Source: Pseudanabaena sp. FACHB-1998 (GTDB lineage Bacteria; Cyanobacteriota; Cyanobacteriia; Pseudanabaenales; Pseudanabaenaceae). From it: DNA of 64,000 bases. Below, one piece after another: positions 42,411-50,758 of the stretch. Each line of letters begins with the position of its first letter. The stretch's first letter is position 1. The stretch covers positions 1-64,000 of the forward strand of contig NZ_JACJQA010000041.1 of assembly GCF_014696355.1 (NCBI RefSeq), read 5' to 3'. A program made the position numbers and the translations under genes. The notes under the pieces are model-generated. The model saw only the letters and a program-made list of their open reading frames with translations, ran no database searches and was not told the origin of the DNA.

Positions 42411-42683
42411 TTATTGAATTTTTGATAGGATCAGGCTGACCAACACAATAAGTCCTAAGGCTCTCCGAAAGTAATTAACGCCTTGAAATAATTCTTCCCA
42501 AGCCCAAGTAAATAAAGAGCCAAAAGCGATTACTTCTAATCCGATAGAAATTTTACCTGTTGTAAAAATTAGCTTTAATACAGTAGCTACAATCCAAACA
42601 ATGATAGGCAAATTCGGCATCTGGGCAAGAACAATTTCGCCTTCGCGATCGCGAAACACTTGATCAAATATTGTATTTCCCAT
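42411..42683 (-). CDS. Small membrane protein
   Basis: 90 aa, not recognised. Three hydrophobic stretches: LPIIVWIVATVLKLIFT, ISIGLEVIAFGSLFTWAW and ALGLIVLVSLILS; a soluble N-terminus (FRDREGEIVLAQ). A good ribosome-binding site (GAGAGA) lies before ATG. It follows the GST gene on the same strand. Confidence 0.65.
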   Translation of the reverse strand: MGNTIFDQVFRDREGEIVLAQMPNLPIIVWIVATVLKLIFTTGKISIGLEVIAFGSLFTWAWEELFQGVNYFRRALGLIVLVSLILSKIQ

Positions 42684-42740
42684 TAAATTTCTCTCTCTTC
42701 TGTGGTTTTTAAAAGTCCAAAAATAACGACAGCGCTTGGC

Positions 42741-43412
42741 TTAACTCAAAAGATCGTAATCTCCACCACGCTCTAGGGCTTGTTGATAGGCTGGACGTGC
42801 TTGGATACTCTTCAAAAATGCTACAAGCTTGGGACGACTAGCCCTGAGATTACCCTGTGCTACTGCTACTTCCAATGGAAAGCTAATTTGGATATCGGCG
42901 GCGGTAAATTCATTACCCGCAAACCATGTACTTTTCCCAATCTCTGCCTCCATATAGTTTAGGTGCAGAGTGATCTGAGGATCAATAAATGAACTTTTGA
43001 CGCGATTTGTGATTGATCTAGCGATCGGGCGCACAAAGAAGGGCATAGGAGTCTTGTCAATTGTATCGAAGACAAGCTTCAGTAATTGCGGCGGCATCGC
43101 CGAACCTTCGGCATAGTGAAGCCAGTAGGTGTAGCGTAAATGTTCTGGCGTGCCTAGCGCAGGTTTTAAGCGTCCATTGCCATAGCGATCGACTAGATAC
43201 TCGACAATGGCTCCCGATTCCGCCACGGTTAGATCTTCATCAGTAATCACAGGTGATTTACCGAGGGGATGTACTTTCCGTAAAGATGGGGGAGCCAACA
43301 TGGTTTTGGGATCACGTTCGTAGCGCTTGATTTCGTAGGGGAGTTCCAGTTCCTCTAGTAGCCAAAGTACCCGTTGGGAACGGGAGTTATTTAAGTGATG
43401 AACGGTGATCAT
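42741..43412 (-). CDS. Glutathione S-transferase family protein
   Basis: 223 aa. N-terminal thioredoxin-fold domain (ITVHHLNNSRSQRVLWLLEELELPYEIKRYER, then HPLGKSPVITDEDLTVAESGAIVEYLVDRYG) and a C-terminal helical domain ending in ARPAYQQALERGGDYDLL. Conjugates or reduces with glutathione. The N-terminal Asn-Ser-Arg-Ser segment holds the likely catalytic Ser. Confidence 0.92.
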   Translation of the reverse strand: MITVHHLNNSRSQRVLWLLEELELPYEIKRYERDPKTMLAPPSLRKVHPLGKSPVITDEDLTVAESGAIVEYLVDRYGNGRLKPALGTPEHLRYTYWLHYAEGSAMPPQLLKLVFDTIDKTPMPFFVRPIARSITNRVKSSFIDPQITLHLNYMEAEIGKSTWFAGNEFTAADIQISFPLEVAVAQGNLRASRPKLVAFLKSIQARPAYQQALERGGDYDLLS

Positions 43413-43423
43413 GAAATTTTCTC

Positions 43424-43771
43424 TTATTTTGTGGAAGTAGGTTGACAGGTCATAACCCCTTCCTGTTGAGTATTTGCATTAGGTTTACTACCCATCGCCC
43501 GAATCTTCATGACTGGCTGATAATTGGGATAACACCGTACCAACACCGTATCACTATTACGAGTTATATAGAGAACACTGATCGGTTTGCCACCCAAAAT
43601 TGCGTTTTCGAGGCGAGGCGCAGTTGCCGCAGTTGCAATCAATTTAGGTTGAGGAGTAGTCACTGAATTAGACAAAATAGCCTTTGCTGACAATGGCTGC
43701 AAATAGAGCATTAGGAATGTGGTTGCGATCGCTAATAGAGCGACAAATAACTTAGTAGGTAGTTTAAACAT
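43424..43771 (-). CDS. Exported hypothetical protein
   Basis: 115 aa. Signal peptide (about 1-30: LFVALLAIATTFLMLYLQPLSAKA) and a small domain (ILGGKPISVLYITRNSDTVLVRCYPNYQPVMKIRAMG) with two Cys that could form a disulfide (VRCYPN, VMTCQP). It lies 11 bp upstream of the GST gene; probably cotranscribed. Confidence 0.6.
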   Translation of the reverse strand: MFKLPTKLFVALLAIATTFLMLYLQPLSAKAILSNSVTTPQPKLIATAATAPRLENAILGGKPISVLYITRNSDTVLVRCYPNYQPVMKIRAMGSKPNANTQQEGVMTCQPTSTK

Positions 43772-43803
43772 TGCCTAGCCTTTAATGAAAAATATGTTTT
43801 CCA

Positions 43804-44937
43804 TTAGTTTACAGAAGAATAAGTCGAACGAGTGCATCGACGGGCAAAACTAGCTACTGCTTCAACAAATTCTTCATGTTGTTCCATCATACTCATATGT
43901 CCCGAAGGTGCGAGAACTACTAATTCCGAGTTTTTTATCTGCTCATGCATATAGTGACTTGACTCAACAACTGTAGCCGCATCTTTATTTGCAGAAATGA
44001 TCAAGGTTGGTATCTGAATCTTCTCTAGAACTCCAGTGGCATCATAATGCATCATCCCTAACATTTGTCGCCCTAAGACTGAAGGTGAGACTCGTGCAGA
44101 GCGATTCATTAAATAGTCCAACTGCCCCATAGTTGGGCGACCTGCAAAGGAAGAAAGTCTTCCAGTAATATGTGAAGTTCCATTCAAATAGCTCAACCAT
44201 GTTTGCACCCAAACAATTGGCGATAAAGCAATCATTATGTAAAGGATTGGCTCCAATAGTGGCTTTTGTAAGGCTCGCAAAATGTTTGTGAGGGGAGCCG
44301 TATGCACAGGATTTGTAAAAGTGGTATTAACTAAACCAAGCCCCGCTACCCGCGTTCCTAAATGCTGAGGAAAGAGACGACAGAATGTTAACAAAATCAT
44401 GCCACCCATACTATGTCCAAAGATAATCGCTGGTTTATCGCCTGCTAAATCGAGGACAGCTTCCAGATCAGTCGCTAAGTTCTCCATACTATAGTCGTTA
44501 TCAGGAACTTCTCCAGATTTCCCTGTTCCCGGTACATCCCATAGGATTAAACGAAATTCATTTTCTAAAGCTTGTTTGATGTAGTACCAATGCGTACTAT
44601 TACAACTCCATCCGTGGGTAAAAATGATCGGTGGTGCATCGCGATCGCCAAAAAATTCAACGTGAATATTGGTTCCATCAGGTCGATGGATTTGTTCAAC
44701 TTCTCTGGAACGCGAAGGTGTGGGTTCATTTTCGGCGGGACTAGCTAGCAACGCTAGGATGATAAAGCGTCCTAATAGGCTAAAAACTAGCATGACAATG
44801 CCTGTAACAAGCAGAGCAACCACTGTAATCCAACCCAGATACCAACCAATGACAAAATACAAGCCGAAACCAAGCAATGCTGTAGAAAGTATTCCGAGCA
44901 GTATGATAATTAGGGGAGCTAGGGGGAAAATAGACAT
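43804..44937 (-). CDS. Membrane-anchored alpha/beta hydrolase
   Basis: 377 aa. Two N-terminal membrane segments (about 5-70) and an alpha/beta-hydrolase domain: IIFTHGWSCNSTHWYYI, the nucleophile elbow IIFGHSMGGMILL, TLIISANKDAAT (acid region) and LVVLAPSGHMSMMEQHEEF (catalytic His). Substrate unknown. It stands alone with a palindrome upstream. Confidence 0.88.
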   Translation of the reverse strand: MSIFPLAPLIIILLGILSTALLGFGLYFVIGWYLGWITVVALLVTGIVMLVFSLLGRFIILALLASPAENEPTPSRSREVEQIHRPDGTNIHVEFFGDRDAPPIIFTHGWSCNSTHWYYIKQALENEFRLILWDVPGTGKSGEVPDNDYSMENLATDLEAVLDLAGDKPAIIFGHSMGGMILLTFCRLFPQHLGTRVAGLGLVNTTFTNPVHTAPLTNILRALQKPLLEPILYIMIALSPIVWVQTWLSYLNGTSHITGRLSSFAGRPTMGQLDYLMNRSARVSPSVLGRQMLGMMHYDATGVLEKIQIPTLIISANKDAATVVESSHYMHEQIKNSELVVLAPSGHMSMMEQHEEFVEAVASFARRCTRSTYSSVN

Positions 44938-44964
44938 ATATTTAATTATTGGTTTACTCTAAAT

Positions 44965-45010
44965 CCAAAAAAGGAGTGGCGGCACGAAGCGCCGCTACTC
45001 CTTTTTTTGG
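44965..45010. terminator. Hairpin of the GGCG-CGAAG-CGCC type
   Basis: Arms CCAAAAAAGGAGTGGCGGC and near-perfect complement; related to 56705-56743 (shared GGAGTGGCGGC). Confidence 0.6.
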
Positions 45011-45029
45011 GTTGACGACAGCTATACAA

Positions 45030-45075
45030 GTTGAACAAGAAGGGGCAATTCATGAATTGCCCCTTCTTGTTCAAC
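45030..45075. terminator. Perfect 46-bp palindrome
   Basis: 23-bp arms with no loop, centred on CAATTCATGAATTG, just 3' of the Dps gene. Confidence 0.65.
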
Positions 45076-45086
45076 ATTGGAGTTTC

Positions 45087-45623
45087 TTAAACTCCGACAG
45101 TTTTCTTATTAGGTTCTGGCTTTGCACCATTAGATTCTAAAGATTCACCTTCGATAAAAGAACGGAGCATCCATGCAATCTCTTCATGTTGTCCCATTAA
45201 ACCTGTTAAGAAGTCGGCAGTTCCATCATCTTTGTATTTCTCAGAGCATTTCTCGATATGATCACGCAAGTTACGGATAACTTTTTCGTGATCATCTAGC
45301 AAGTACGATACCATCTCTGTTGTAGTGGGGATTTTACCAGCATGTTCTTTGAGAGAACAGATTTTCAGGAATCCTTCCATTGTGCCGACAGGATAACCAC
45401 CGAGCATTCTAATCCGTTCGGCGATCGCATCGACATTAATCGTAAGGGCTTCATAATGCGCTTGCCATAGTTTATGCAAGGTCATAAATTGAGGTCCCAC
45501 GACATCCCAATGATATTTTTTGGTTTTGACGAGGAGCAAATAGCTATCGGCTAAGTCATTGTTAAGGAGGTCGATCACGCCTTGACGTTGAGTTTCGGTT
45601 AGTCCAATGTTGATGTTTTTCAT
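45087..45623 (-). CDS. dps: Dps-family ferritin-like protein
   Basis: 178 aa. Dps signature: LADSYLLLVKTKKYHWDVVGPQFMTLHKLWQAHYEALTINVDAIAERIRMLGG, with the inter-subunit ferroxidase His (KYHW, LHKLW) and Asp/Glu (DAIAERI). Twelve-subunit iron-storage and DNA-protection protein using peroxide. A GGAGATC ribosome-binding site precedes ATG. The C-terminal ~15 residues are an extra polar tail. Confidence 0.95.
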   Translation of the reverse strand: MKNINIGLTETQRQGVIDLLNNDLADSYLLLVKTKKYHWDVVGPQFMTLHKLWQAHYEALTINVDAIAERIRMLGGYPVGTMEGFLKICSLKEHAGKIPTTTEMVSYLLDDHEKVIRNLRDHIEKCSEKYKDDGTADFLTGLMGQHEEIAWMLRSFIEGESLESNGAKPEPNKKTVGV

Positions 45624-45670
45624 AATAGATCTCCTTGAATTAATAAATGATGTTGGTTAAAGACTGGAAG

Positions 45671-45861
45671 AGATCCCCCTCAATCCCCCTTAAAAAGGGC
45701 GTTAATATACTTGACGCCCTTTACCAAATTCTTACCCCCCTCAGTCCCCCTTGGAAGGGGGGAAGTCTGAGTTCTCCCCCTTCCAAGGGGGGACTGAGGG
45801 GGGTCTAGATATTAGGTGTGTCAAGTATATGAATGCCTTTTTAAGGGGACTGGGGGGATCT
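45671..45861. mobile_element. Nested-palindrome MITE-like element, copy 2
   Basis: Same three nested arms as 40421-40613: AGATCCCCC outer, ATATACTTGACG middle, CCCCTTGGAAGGGG inner. Lies between dps and rubredoxin. Confidence 0.7.
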
Positions 45862-45876
45862 TTAATAAATAGAAGA

Positions 45877-46080
45877 TTAGACTAGGGCTGGTTCCATTAG
45901 TGGAACATCGGTTGCGGGTGCATCTTCTGGCTCAAAGTCAGATTTGGGGGTTCCACAATTGGGGCAAACCCAATCATCGGGCAAGGCTCCAAAGGGAATA
46001 CCAGGTTCAATACCTGAGGCGGGATCGCCGATCGCAGGATCGTAGACATATCCACAAGTTTTACAGATATACTTTTCCAT
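45877..46080 (-). CDS. rub: Rubredoxin
   Basis: 67 aa from ATG at 46080 (TTGGAGTC, ribosome-binding site immediately before). [18 protein letters not shown] and [13 protein letters not shown] supply the two CxxC pairs binding one Fe. Soluble electron carrier. No C-terminal membrane helix, unlike the thylakoid RubA. Adjacent to a Rieske oxidoreductase and in a peroxide-stress context. Confidence 0.95.
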   Translation of the reverse strand: MEKYICKTCGYVYDPAIGDPASGIEPGIPFGALPDDWVCPNCGTPKSDFEPEDAPATDVPLMEPALV

Positions 46081-46139
46081 TTTTGACTCCAAATTCCTAA
46101 ATATAAAATGTTTTTAGAAGCACATACTTGATGGTGAAT

Positions 46140-47654
46140 TTAGCTAACGACTGGCTCCAAGTCCTTGACAGCAGGTCCTTGAATCACCTTGCCTTCGCAG
46201 CTATACCTTGCGCCGTGACAAGCGCAATCCCAACTTTTCTCAGCGTTGTTCCAACTCACGATACAACCGAGGTGAGAACAAGTCGCCGAGACAGAGTGGA
46301 CAGTTCCCTCTTCATCGCGATAAGCAGCCACTTTCTCATTGTCGATAGTCAGTAGTTTTGCTTCACCTTTAGCTACTTCGCTAAAAGAATTAGACAATAA
46401 CCCTTTAAAGCGATCGCCAATCCAGCGAGTTACCACATCAGCTTCTTGTTTGACCGATTCCACTGTTACAAATGGAGTCGCCCGCAGCGAGTCATATAAA
46501 TCTGCGTAGGGATTTTCTTTTCCGAGAATTAAGTCAGTCAGGATCATCGCAGACATGGTTCCCTTCGACATGCCCCAGAGACTAAATCCTGTGGCGACAT
46601 AGATATGCTTGTTAAAAGGAGTCAAGTTGCCAATGAAAGGAAGCTTGTCAAATGACACCATATCTTGGTTTGACCAACGGTAAGCAAAGGTGTCAATGTT
46701 GAAGCGATCGCGAGCATAGGATTCTAGTTTTTGATAACACTCTTCCGTATTAGTAACTGTGCCAACTTTGTGACCTTCACCGCCAACCAATAGGAGTAGT
46801 CCATCCTCATAGGGAGTAGTACGAATCGAATGCGAATTTTCGCCACTACCGATATACATTCCTTCGGGTGCGATCGCAGCCTCAATTTTTGCGCCCACGA
46901 TGTAGGAGCGTTCGGGATAGGTTTTAGCGAAGAAAAGTCCTAAATTTAGAATCGGTAGATTCGTTGCGACGATTACATCCTTGGCGGTAATTACCCCCAG
47001 ATCGGTAACAACGTAACAGGAATCACCTTCATCAACCTTCTGAACTCTGGTGTTCTCAAATAAGTAACTGCCATCGCCAGTAATATTTTTAGCAAGATGG
47101 AGTAAATATTTGCGAACATGAAACTGAGCTTGGTTATCCAGCTTAATTGCTCCTGCGATCGCAAAGGGCAATGATGTTTCGGTAACAAAGCTGGCGAGAA
47201 GTCCTAATTTATGAGCAGCTTCCACTTCAAGTTTAACTAGCTCCAGTTCGCTATCTGGTTCCGCAAAAGTGTAAGCGCTTTGACGACTAAAATCACAATC
47301 AATCTGCTCATCAGCGACAAAATTTGCCACTTGCTCAACCGCAGCTTGATTAGATTCTGCATAAAGTTTTGCTTTTTGCTCTCCAATTTGCTTAATTAAA
47401 TCAGCATAAATTAATTGATGTAATGCTGTCACTTTCGCAGTTGTATGACCACTGACACCTGCGGCAATCTGTCTAGACTCAATGATCGCGACAGTTTTTC
47501 CAGCCTTTTTTAACAGTGTTGCTGCGGTCAGTCCGACAATACCGCCGCCGATAATCGCTACATCCACTGTGACCCTATTTTCAAGAGAAGGATAGGTAGT
47601 TGCGGGAGTGGAGTCAATCCAAAAGGAGGCGTGTTTTTCAGATAGATTTTTCAT
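46140..47654 (-). CDS. FAD-dependent oxidoreductase with C-terminal Rieske [2Fe-2S] domain
   Basis: 504 aa. DAO-type FAD domain at the N-terminus (VDVAIIGGGIVGLTAATLLKKAGKTVAIIE; GxGxxG). The C-terminal Rieske domain has CSHLGC...CACHGARYSCEGKVIQGPA, i.e. CxHxGC and CxxHG ligands. The family is common in cyanobacteria and of unknown substrate; it may pass electrons from the adjacent rubredoxin (48 bp away), an inference. Stress-type promoter site B (47751-47816) lies about 100 bp upstream. Confidence 0.92.
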   Translation of the reverse strand: MKNLSEKHASFWIDSTPATTYPSLENRVTVDVAIIGGGIVGLTAATLLKKAGKTVAIIESRQIAAGVSGHTTAKVTALHQLIYADLIKQIGEQKAKLYAESNQAAVEQVANFVADEQIDCDFSRQSAYTFAEPDSELELVKLEVEAAHKLGLLASFVTETSLPFAIAGAIKLDNQAQFHVRKYLLHLAKNITGDGSYLFENTRVQKVDEGDSCYVVTDLGVITAKDVIVATNLPILNLGLFFAKTYPERSYIVGAKIEAAIAPEGMYIGSGENSHSIRTTPYEDGLLLLVGGEGHKVGTVTNTEECYQKLESYARDRFNIDTFAYRWSNQDMVSFDKLPFIGNLTPFNKHIYVATGFSLWGMSKGTMSAMILTDLILGKENPYADLYDSLRATPFVTVESVKQEADVVTRWIGDRFKGLLSNSFSEVAKGEAKLLTIDNEKVAAYRDEEGTVHSVSATCSHLGCIVSWNNAEKSWDCACHGARYSCEGKVIQGPAVKDLEPVVS

Positions 47655-47750
47655 GGCGAATTAAGAACTGGCGCGTGAAAATACTGTGCAAAGTTCATAG
47701 AATATCTTCCTAATTTAATACTTGGAATTGGAAGGTATTTCCTTACGCTA

Positions 47751-47816
47751 ACTATCACAAGTCAGGGTTTGGTTTATTGAATGATTTGGTTGATTATGAA
47801 ATAAATTGTAATGAAG
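47751..47816 (-). promoter_or_regulatory. Stress-regulon promoter motif, site B (Rieske oxidoreductase)
   Basis: Minus strand: TTTATTTCATAATCAACC, AAATCATTCAATAAACCAAAC, 9 bp, TGATAGT (-10). The upstream part overlaps the crtW stop codon. Confidence 0.68.
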
Positions 47817-48555
47817 GAAGTTTCCACCAAGGTATATTGGGATGTGAATGATGCTCTTGGTGATAGCCAAAATGATAGCAAGTTAGCAATGACCACAAGA
47901 GAGGACGATAAATACTTTGAGCGTGAGCAGAATTTTGATAACCACCGATTGGTTCGCGATGGGGTAAAAAAGTCCCAAAATAGAAAACCTGAATCGAACT
48001 TAAAATCGTGGGAACTATTGAAAATAGAATTAAATTGGCATAGGCAATATTCAGAAAGCTATGCATACTTACATAGGCAATCAGTAAAACTGCTAATCGC
48101 CACCAACTCCAATACCTTTGCATAAAGCAGATGTACCAAGCGATCGCATTTTTATGTGTGCCATCATGAAAGTCAGGATCAGAATCTGTAGCGGGAGCGT
48201 GATGATGTTGCAAATGCTTTTTTGATATCTGCTCATAGGAGAAGAAACCATACAACAAGAGGGCAAAAGAACCAATCCAGTTGTTAATTTGATGATGCTT
48301 TGGCAAAATTGCGCCATGCATCGCATCATGGGCTGTGATAAAAAGCCCTGTACAAAGAAAAGTTTGCCACCCTATCATCGCTCCTAGCCAACCCCAAGAA
48401 ATCCGTTCCATAGATACAGAATTCAATAAGAACCAAAAACTAATCGCCCAAATGATAATAATCAATAGAGCGATCGCTACTCCAGTCATACCAATTTTCG
48501 AGTCATCAAATAGAGGATGCATCGAAGGGTCGGAATTTTCTGAAGTTAGATTCAT
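47794..48555 (-). CDS. crtW: Beta-carotene ketolase (CrtW type)
   Basis: 253 aa. Membrane di-iron desaturase-like fold with the CrtW His boxes: FITAHDAMHG, KHLQHHHAPATDSDPDFH, TFLPHREPIGGYQNSAHAQS and CYHFGYHQEHHSHPNIPWWKLP. It adds 4-keto groups to beta-carotene (echinenone, canthaxanthin), pigments used in photoprotection, consistent with nearby Hli genes. Four or so membrane helices. Confidence 0.93.
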   Translation of the reverse strand: MNLTSENSDPSMHPLFDDSKIGMTGVAIALLIIIIWAISFWFLLNSVSMERISWGWLGAMIGWQTFLCTGLFITAHDAMHGAILPKHHQINNWIGSFALLLYGFFSYEQISKKHLQHHHAPATDSDPDFHDGTHKNAIAWYICFMQRYWSWWRLAVLLIAYVSMHSFLNIAYANLILFSIVPTILSSIQVFYFGTFLPHREPIGGYQNSAHAQSIYRPLLWSLLTCYHFGYHQEHHSHPNIPWWKLPSLQFIS

Positions 48556-48613
48556 AGGAAATATTTTTAATGGAGGTTTAAAATGTTTAACCTCAAAGTA
48601 ATTTGATGTTTTT

Positions 48614-48632
48614 GAGGGGGGGATTCCCCCTC
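48614..48632. terminator. G-run hairpin
   Basis: GAGGGGGG-ATT-CCCCCTC, followed by a T run on the plus strand; small bidirectional terminator next to the hli gene. Confidence 0.5.
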
Positions 48633-48666
48633 CTTTTTGCTTTATTCTGGGACTGTGTAATTCAGT

Positions 48667-48906
48667 TTAGGAAACTGGTGGAACTGCGCCTGAGGACAAA
48701 ATACCCCAAAACGCAAGAACACCTTTATGGGTGAACAATTCGATCGCGATCGCTGATACAAAGCCGATCATGGCAAAACGACCGTTCCAAAGTTCTGCTT
48801 GAGGAGTAAATCCGAGAATCCAAGCATTGCGAGACATTCCATTAACTCTATCAGCCTGTGGGGTGATTGTTTGAGATGTGCTAGTTGTAGGTGTTTCAGT
48901 TTGCAT
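48667..48906 (-). CDS. hli: High-light-inducible protein (Hli/SCP)
   Basis: 79 aa. Polar N-terminus, then the LHC-like helix NAWILGFTPQAELWNGRFAMIGFVSAIAIELFTHKGVLAFWGIL with the E-x-N-x-R chlorophyll-binding motif. One membrane helix; associates with PSII or chlorophyll synthase complexes under light stress. Paralogue of 56348-56554 with a closely similar ~90-bp upstream region. Confidence 0.95.
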   Translation of the reverse strand: MQTETPTTSTSQTITPQADRVNGMSRNAWILGFTPQAELWNGRFAMIGFVSAIAIELFTHKGVLAFWGILSSGAVPPVS

Positions 48907-48915
48907 AGTAGTTGT

Positions 48916-49006
48916 TCCAAAATTATAAAATTGATTCAGTCTTACGACTTCCTTCTAGAATTACACATCAGTGATAGAAATCAGGTTATAGAATAAATGA
49001 GAACGT
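48916..49006 (-). promoter_or_regulatory. Conserved hli leader/promoter, copy 1
   Basis: About 90 bp that align without gaps to 56564-56653, with shared blocks such as GAACG/ACGTTCTC, ATTACA/TGTAATTCTA and CGACTTCC. Probably a promoter plus 5' leader from the duplication of hli. Confidence 0.6.
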
Positions 49007-49061
49007 ATATTTTGTATAAATAGCTCTCAAATGTTAATAAAAAACATCAAGATGAATAGAT

Positions 49062-49829
49062 TCATAATGCAGTCATGATCTTAATCAACTCAGAAGACAA
49101 ATCTACATTCCATGGAGCGTACTTCTTAAACAGAACACCCGCGAGAATATAGATGTTTGAAGAATAGAAAGCCTTGCCATGCTTATGCATTTCGGATATT
49201 CTCTGCCTTACCTGAGGTTCAGAACTGTAATACCCAAAATTCATCGGTGAAGTAATAAAATCCTGCACCTGATAACCTTGAGCGATCGCATACTCAATGG
49301 TGTCCACAGGATCAGAATATGCGGAAATCATCAGCATTGCATTTTGGCACTTCATCCCAAGAAGTTGCTTAGTTATTGATGACCCATCGGTTCCACCATG
49401 CAAAGCAGGCATATAGAGATCATTGTTGATTGCTGGCAGATAGGGAGGATTAGAGATCAAGTAATTGCCTTCGGATTGCCAATTACTTTGGAAAAAGCAA
49501 GAATTATGCACAACATATTTGTCACTAAGCTTATAGCGGTCAATCCGAAACTGAGCCACTTCACAGGATTTAGCGTTTAACTCATAGCCCTGAATTAAGC
49601 CACTAAATTGACTCTTGAGGAGGCTATTAATTACGGGGCTACCATCTCCTGCGCCAAACTCCACAATAGAATTGCAATCTTCGCAAGTATTCAACACCAT
49701 TCTTTCGAGACATTGAGAATAGAACAGTGACTCTTCAGGACAGAAAAATATCTCTTGAGGGATGTGTTCAGGTACATGTTCGGATGTGTAGGTTTTGACT
49801 GGTTTAGAACGCAATAAAGATCTATTCAT
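49062..49829 (-). CDS. Class I SAM-dependent methyltransferase, HemK/PrmC-like
   Basis: 255 aa. SAM motif I VEFGAGDGSPVINSLL; catalytic motif LISNPPYLPAIN (NPPY) typical of N5-glutamine or N6-adenine methyltransferases; a C-terminal LAGVLFKKYAPWN. Length fits a small PrmC-like enzyme without the N-terminal domain. It lies 14 bp after a DUF3891 gene on the same strand. Substrate unknown. Confidence 0.82.
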   Translation of the reverse strand: MNRSLLRSKPVKTYTSEHVPEHIPQEIFFCPEESLFYSQCLERMVLNTCEDCNSIVEFGAGDGSPVINSLLKSQFSGLIQGYELNAKSCEVAQFRIDRYKLSDKYVVHNSCFFQSNWQSEGNYLISNPPYLPAINNDLYMPALHGGTDGSSITKQLLGMKCQNAMLMISAYSDPVDTIEYAIAQGYQVQDFITSPMNFGYYSSEPQVRQRISEMHKHGKAFYSSNIYILAGVLFKKYAPWNVDLSSELIKIMTAL

Positions 49830-49843
49830 ATAATTCTCAATAT

Positions 49844-50581
49844 TTATTTTTTAGAAAATATCCATTCCAAGCTGGTGATCGGCGCTTGCTTGAGAGCTTT
49901 GATCAAGGTTTGATTGTCATCGTATTTAAGATCGGACAGATGGCAGCATTCCACATTTACGGTAAACTCTCTCTCCTCAAAGGGCCAAGGCTCCACCGTT
50001 AAATGTTTGTTTTCCAAGCAGCGCAGATCGTAACGTTGCTGGCGAATACCACTGGTAATCTCTACGGCTCGCCCATCTTCTGGCACTTGTCTTTGCACCA
50101 AGATTAAGGACAGGCGATCGCACCATTGCATAAACTGATAACTGCGTTCTGCTTCTTCCTTAGAAATCCCTAACTCCTTTTGCCACTGATTTTGGTCTTT
50201 TATTTGAGTTTCCAAAAAATCATGCCACTCATCGGAGACTTCTTTTTTGTTTTGATTGAGAAAACAAATGTGCATAGAAGTTAGCATCGTTACCCATCGA
50301 CCGCGATAGCAAGAATTCTCAAGGTGCTTTTTTAGCTTCTCTAAAGATACTTCGGGAGGTATTTGGGCGAGAGTAAAGTCTAAGGGAGCGCCGCATTCGG
50401 TTAAGTGATTGTCGAGCCACTCTTTTTCGAGATCATCATGATGCGAGATTGCCGCAAGAGTTTCGTAAAAGCGAATGGGAACGTTAGCGCGTTGCCATTG
50501 ACCTCCTAGTTGAGCGGCTAACAAGGCATGAGCGCGATGATAAATCACCTCCCATCCCTCTGTAGTCAGATTTACGATCAT
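49844..50581 (-). CDS. DUF3891 family protein
   Basis: 245 aa. DUF3891 pattern: AHALLAAQLGGQWQ, then YETLAAISHHDDLEKEW and a C-terminal ECCHLSDLKYDDNQTLI. The family has an HD-like helical look (HHDD) and unknown function. It is followed after 14 bp by the methyltransferase, so likely one operon. Confidence 0.82.
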   Translation of the reverse strand: MIVNLTTEGWEVIYHRAHALLAAQLGGQWQRANVPIRFYETLAAISHHDDLEKEWLDNHLTECGAPLDFTLAQIPPEVSLEKLKKHLENSCYRGRWVTMLTSMHICFLNQNKKEVSDEWHDFLETQIKDQNQWQKELGISKEEAERSYQFMQWCDRLSLILVQRQVPEDGRAVEITSGIRQQRYDLRCLENKHLTVEPWPFEEREFTVNVECCHLSDLKYDDNQTLIKALKQAPITSLEWIFSKK

Positions 50582-50609
50582 AAATTTTTCTCTAGGTTGA
50601 ATAATTTAG

Positions 50610-50758
50610 GACTTACGCAAAATTTAAATTGCTCTCACCCCCCAGCCCCCTCTCCCATTAGAGGAGAGGGGGAGTAAAACTAATTTTTTATTCCCCTCTC
50701 CCCTTTTGGGAGAGGGGCTAGGGGTGAGGGTGATTTTGTTCCACGTAAAATCAGTTAT
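50610..50758. mobile_element. MITE-like inverted-repeat element, copy 2
   Basis: Shares the right end (TTCCACGTAAAATCAGTTA) and the internal CCCCTCTCC/GGAGAGGGGCTAGGGGTGAGGG blocks with 17188-17331; the left end is different or eroded. Its end supplies the TAA stop of the neighbouring minus-strand gene, as in copy 1. Confidence 0.6.
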
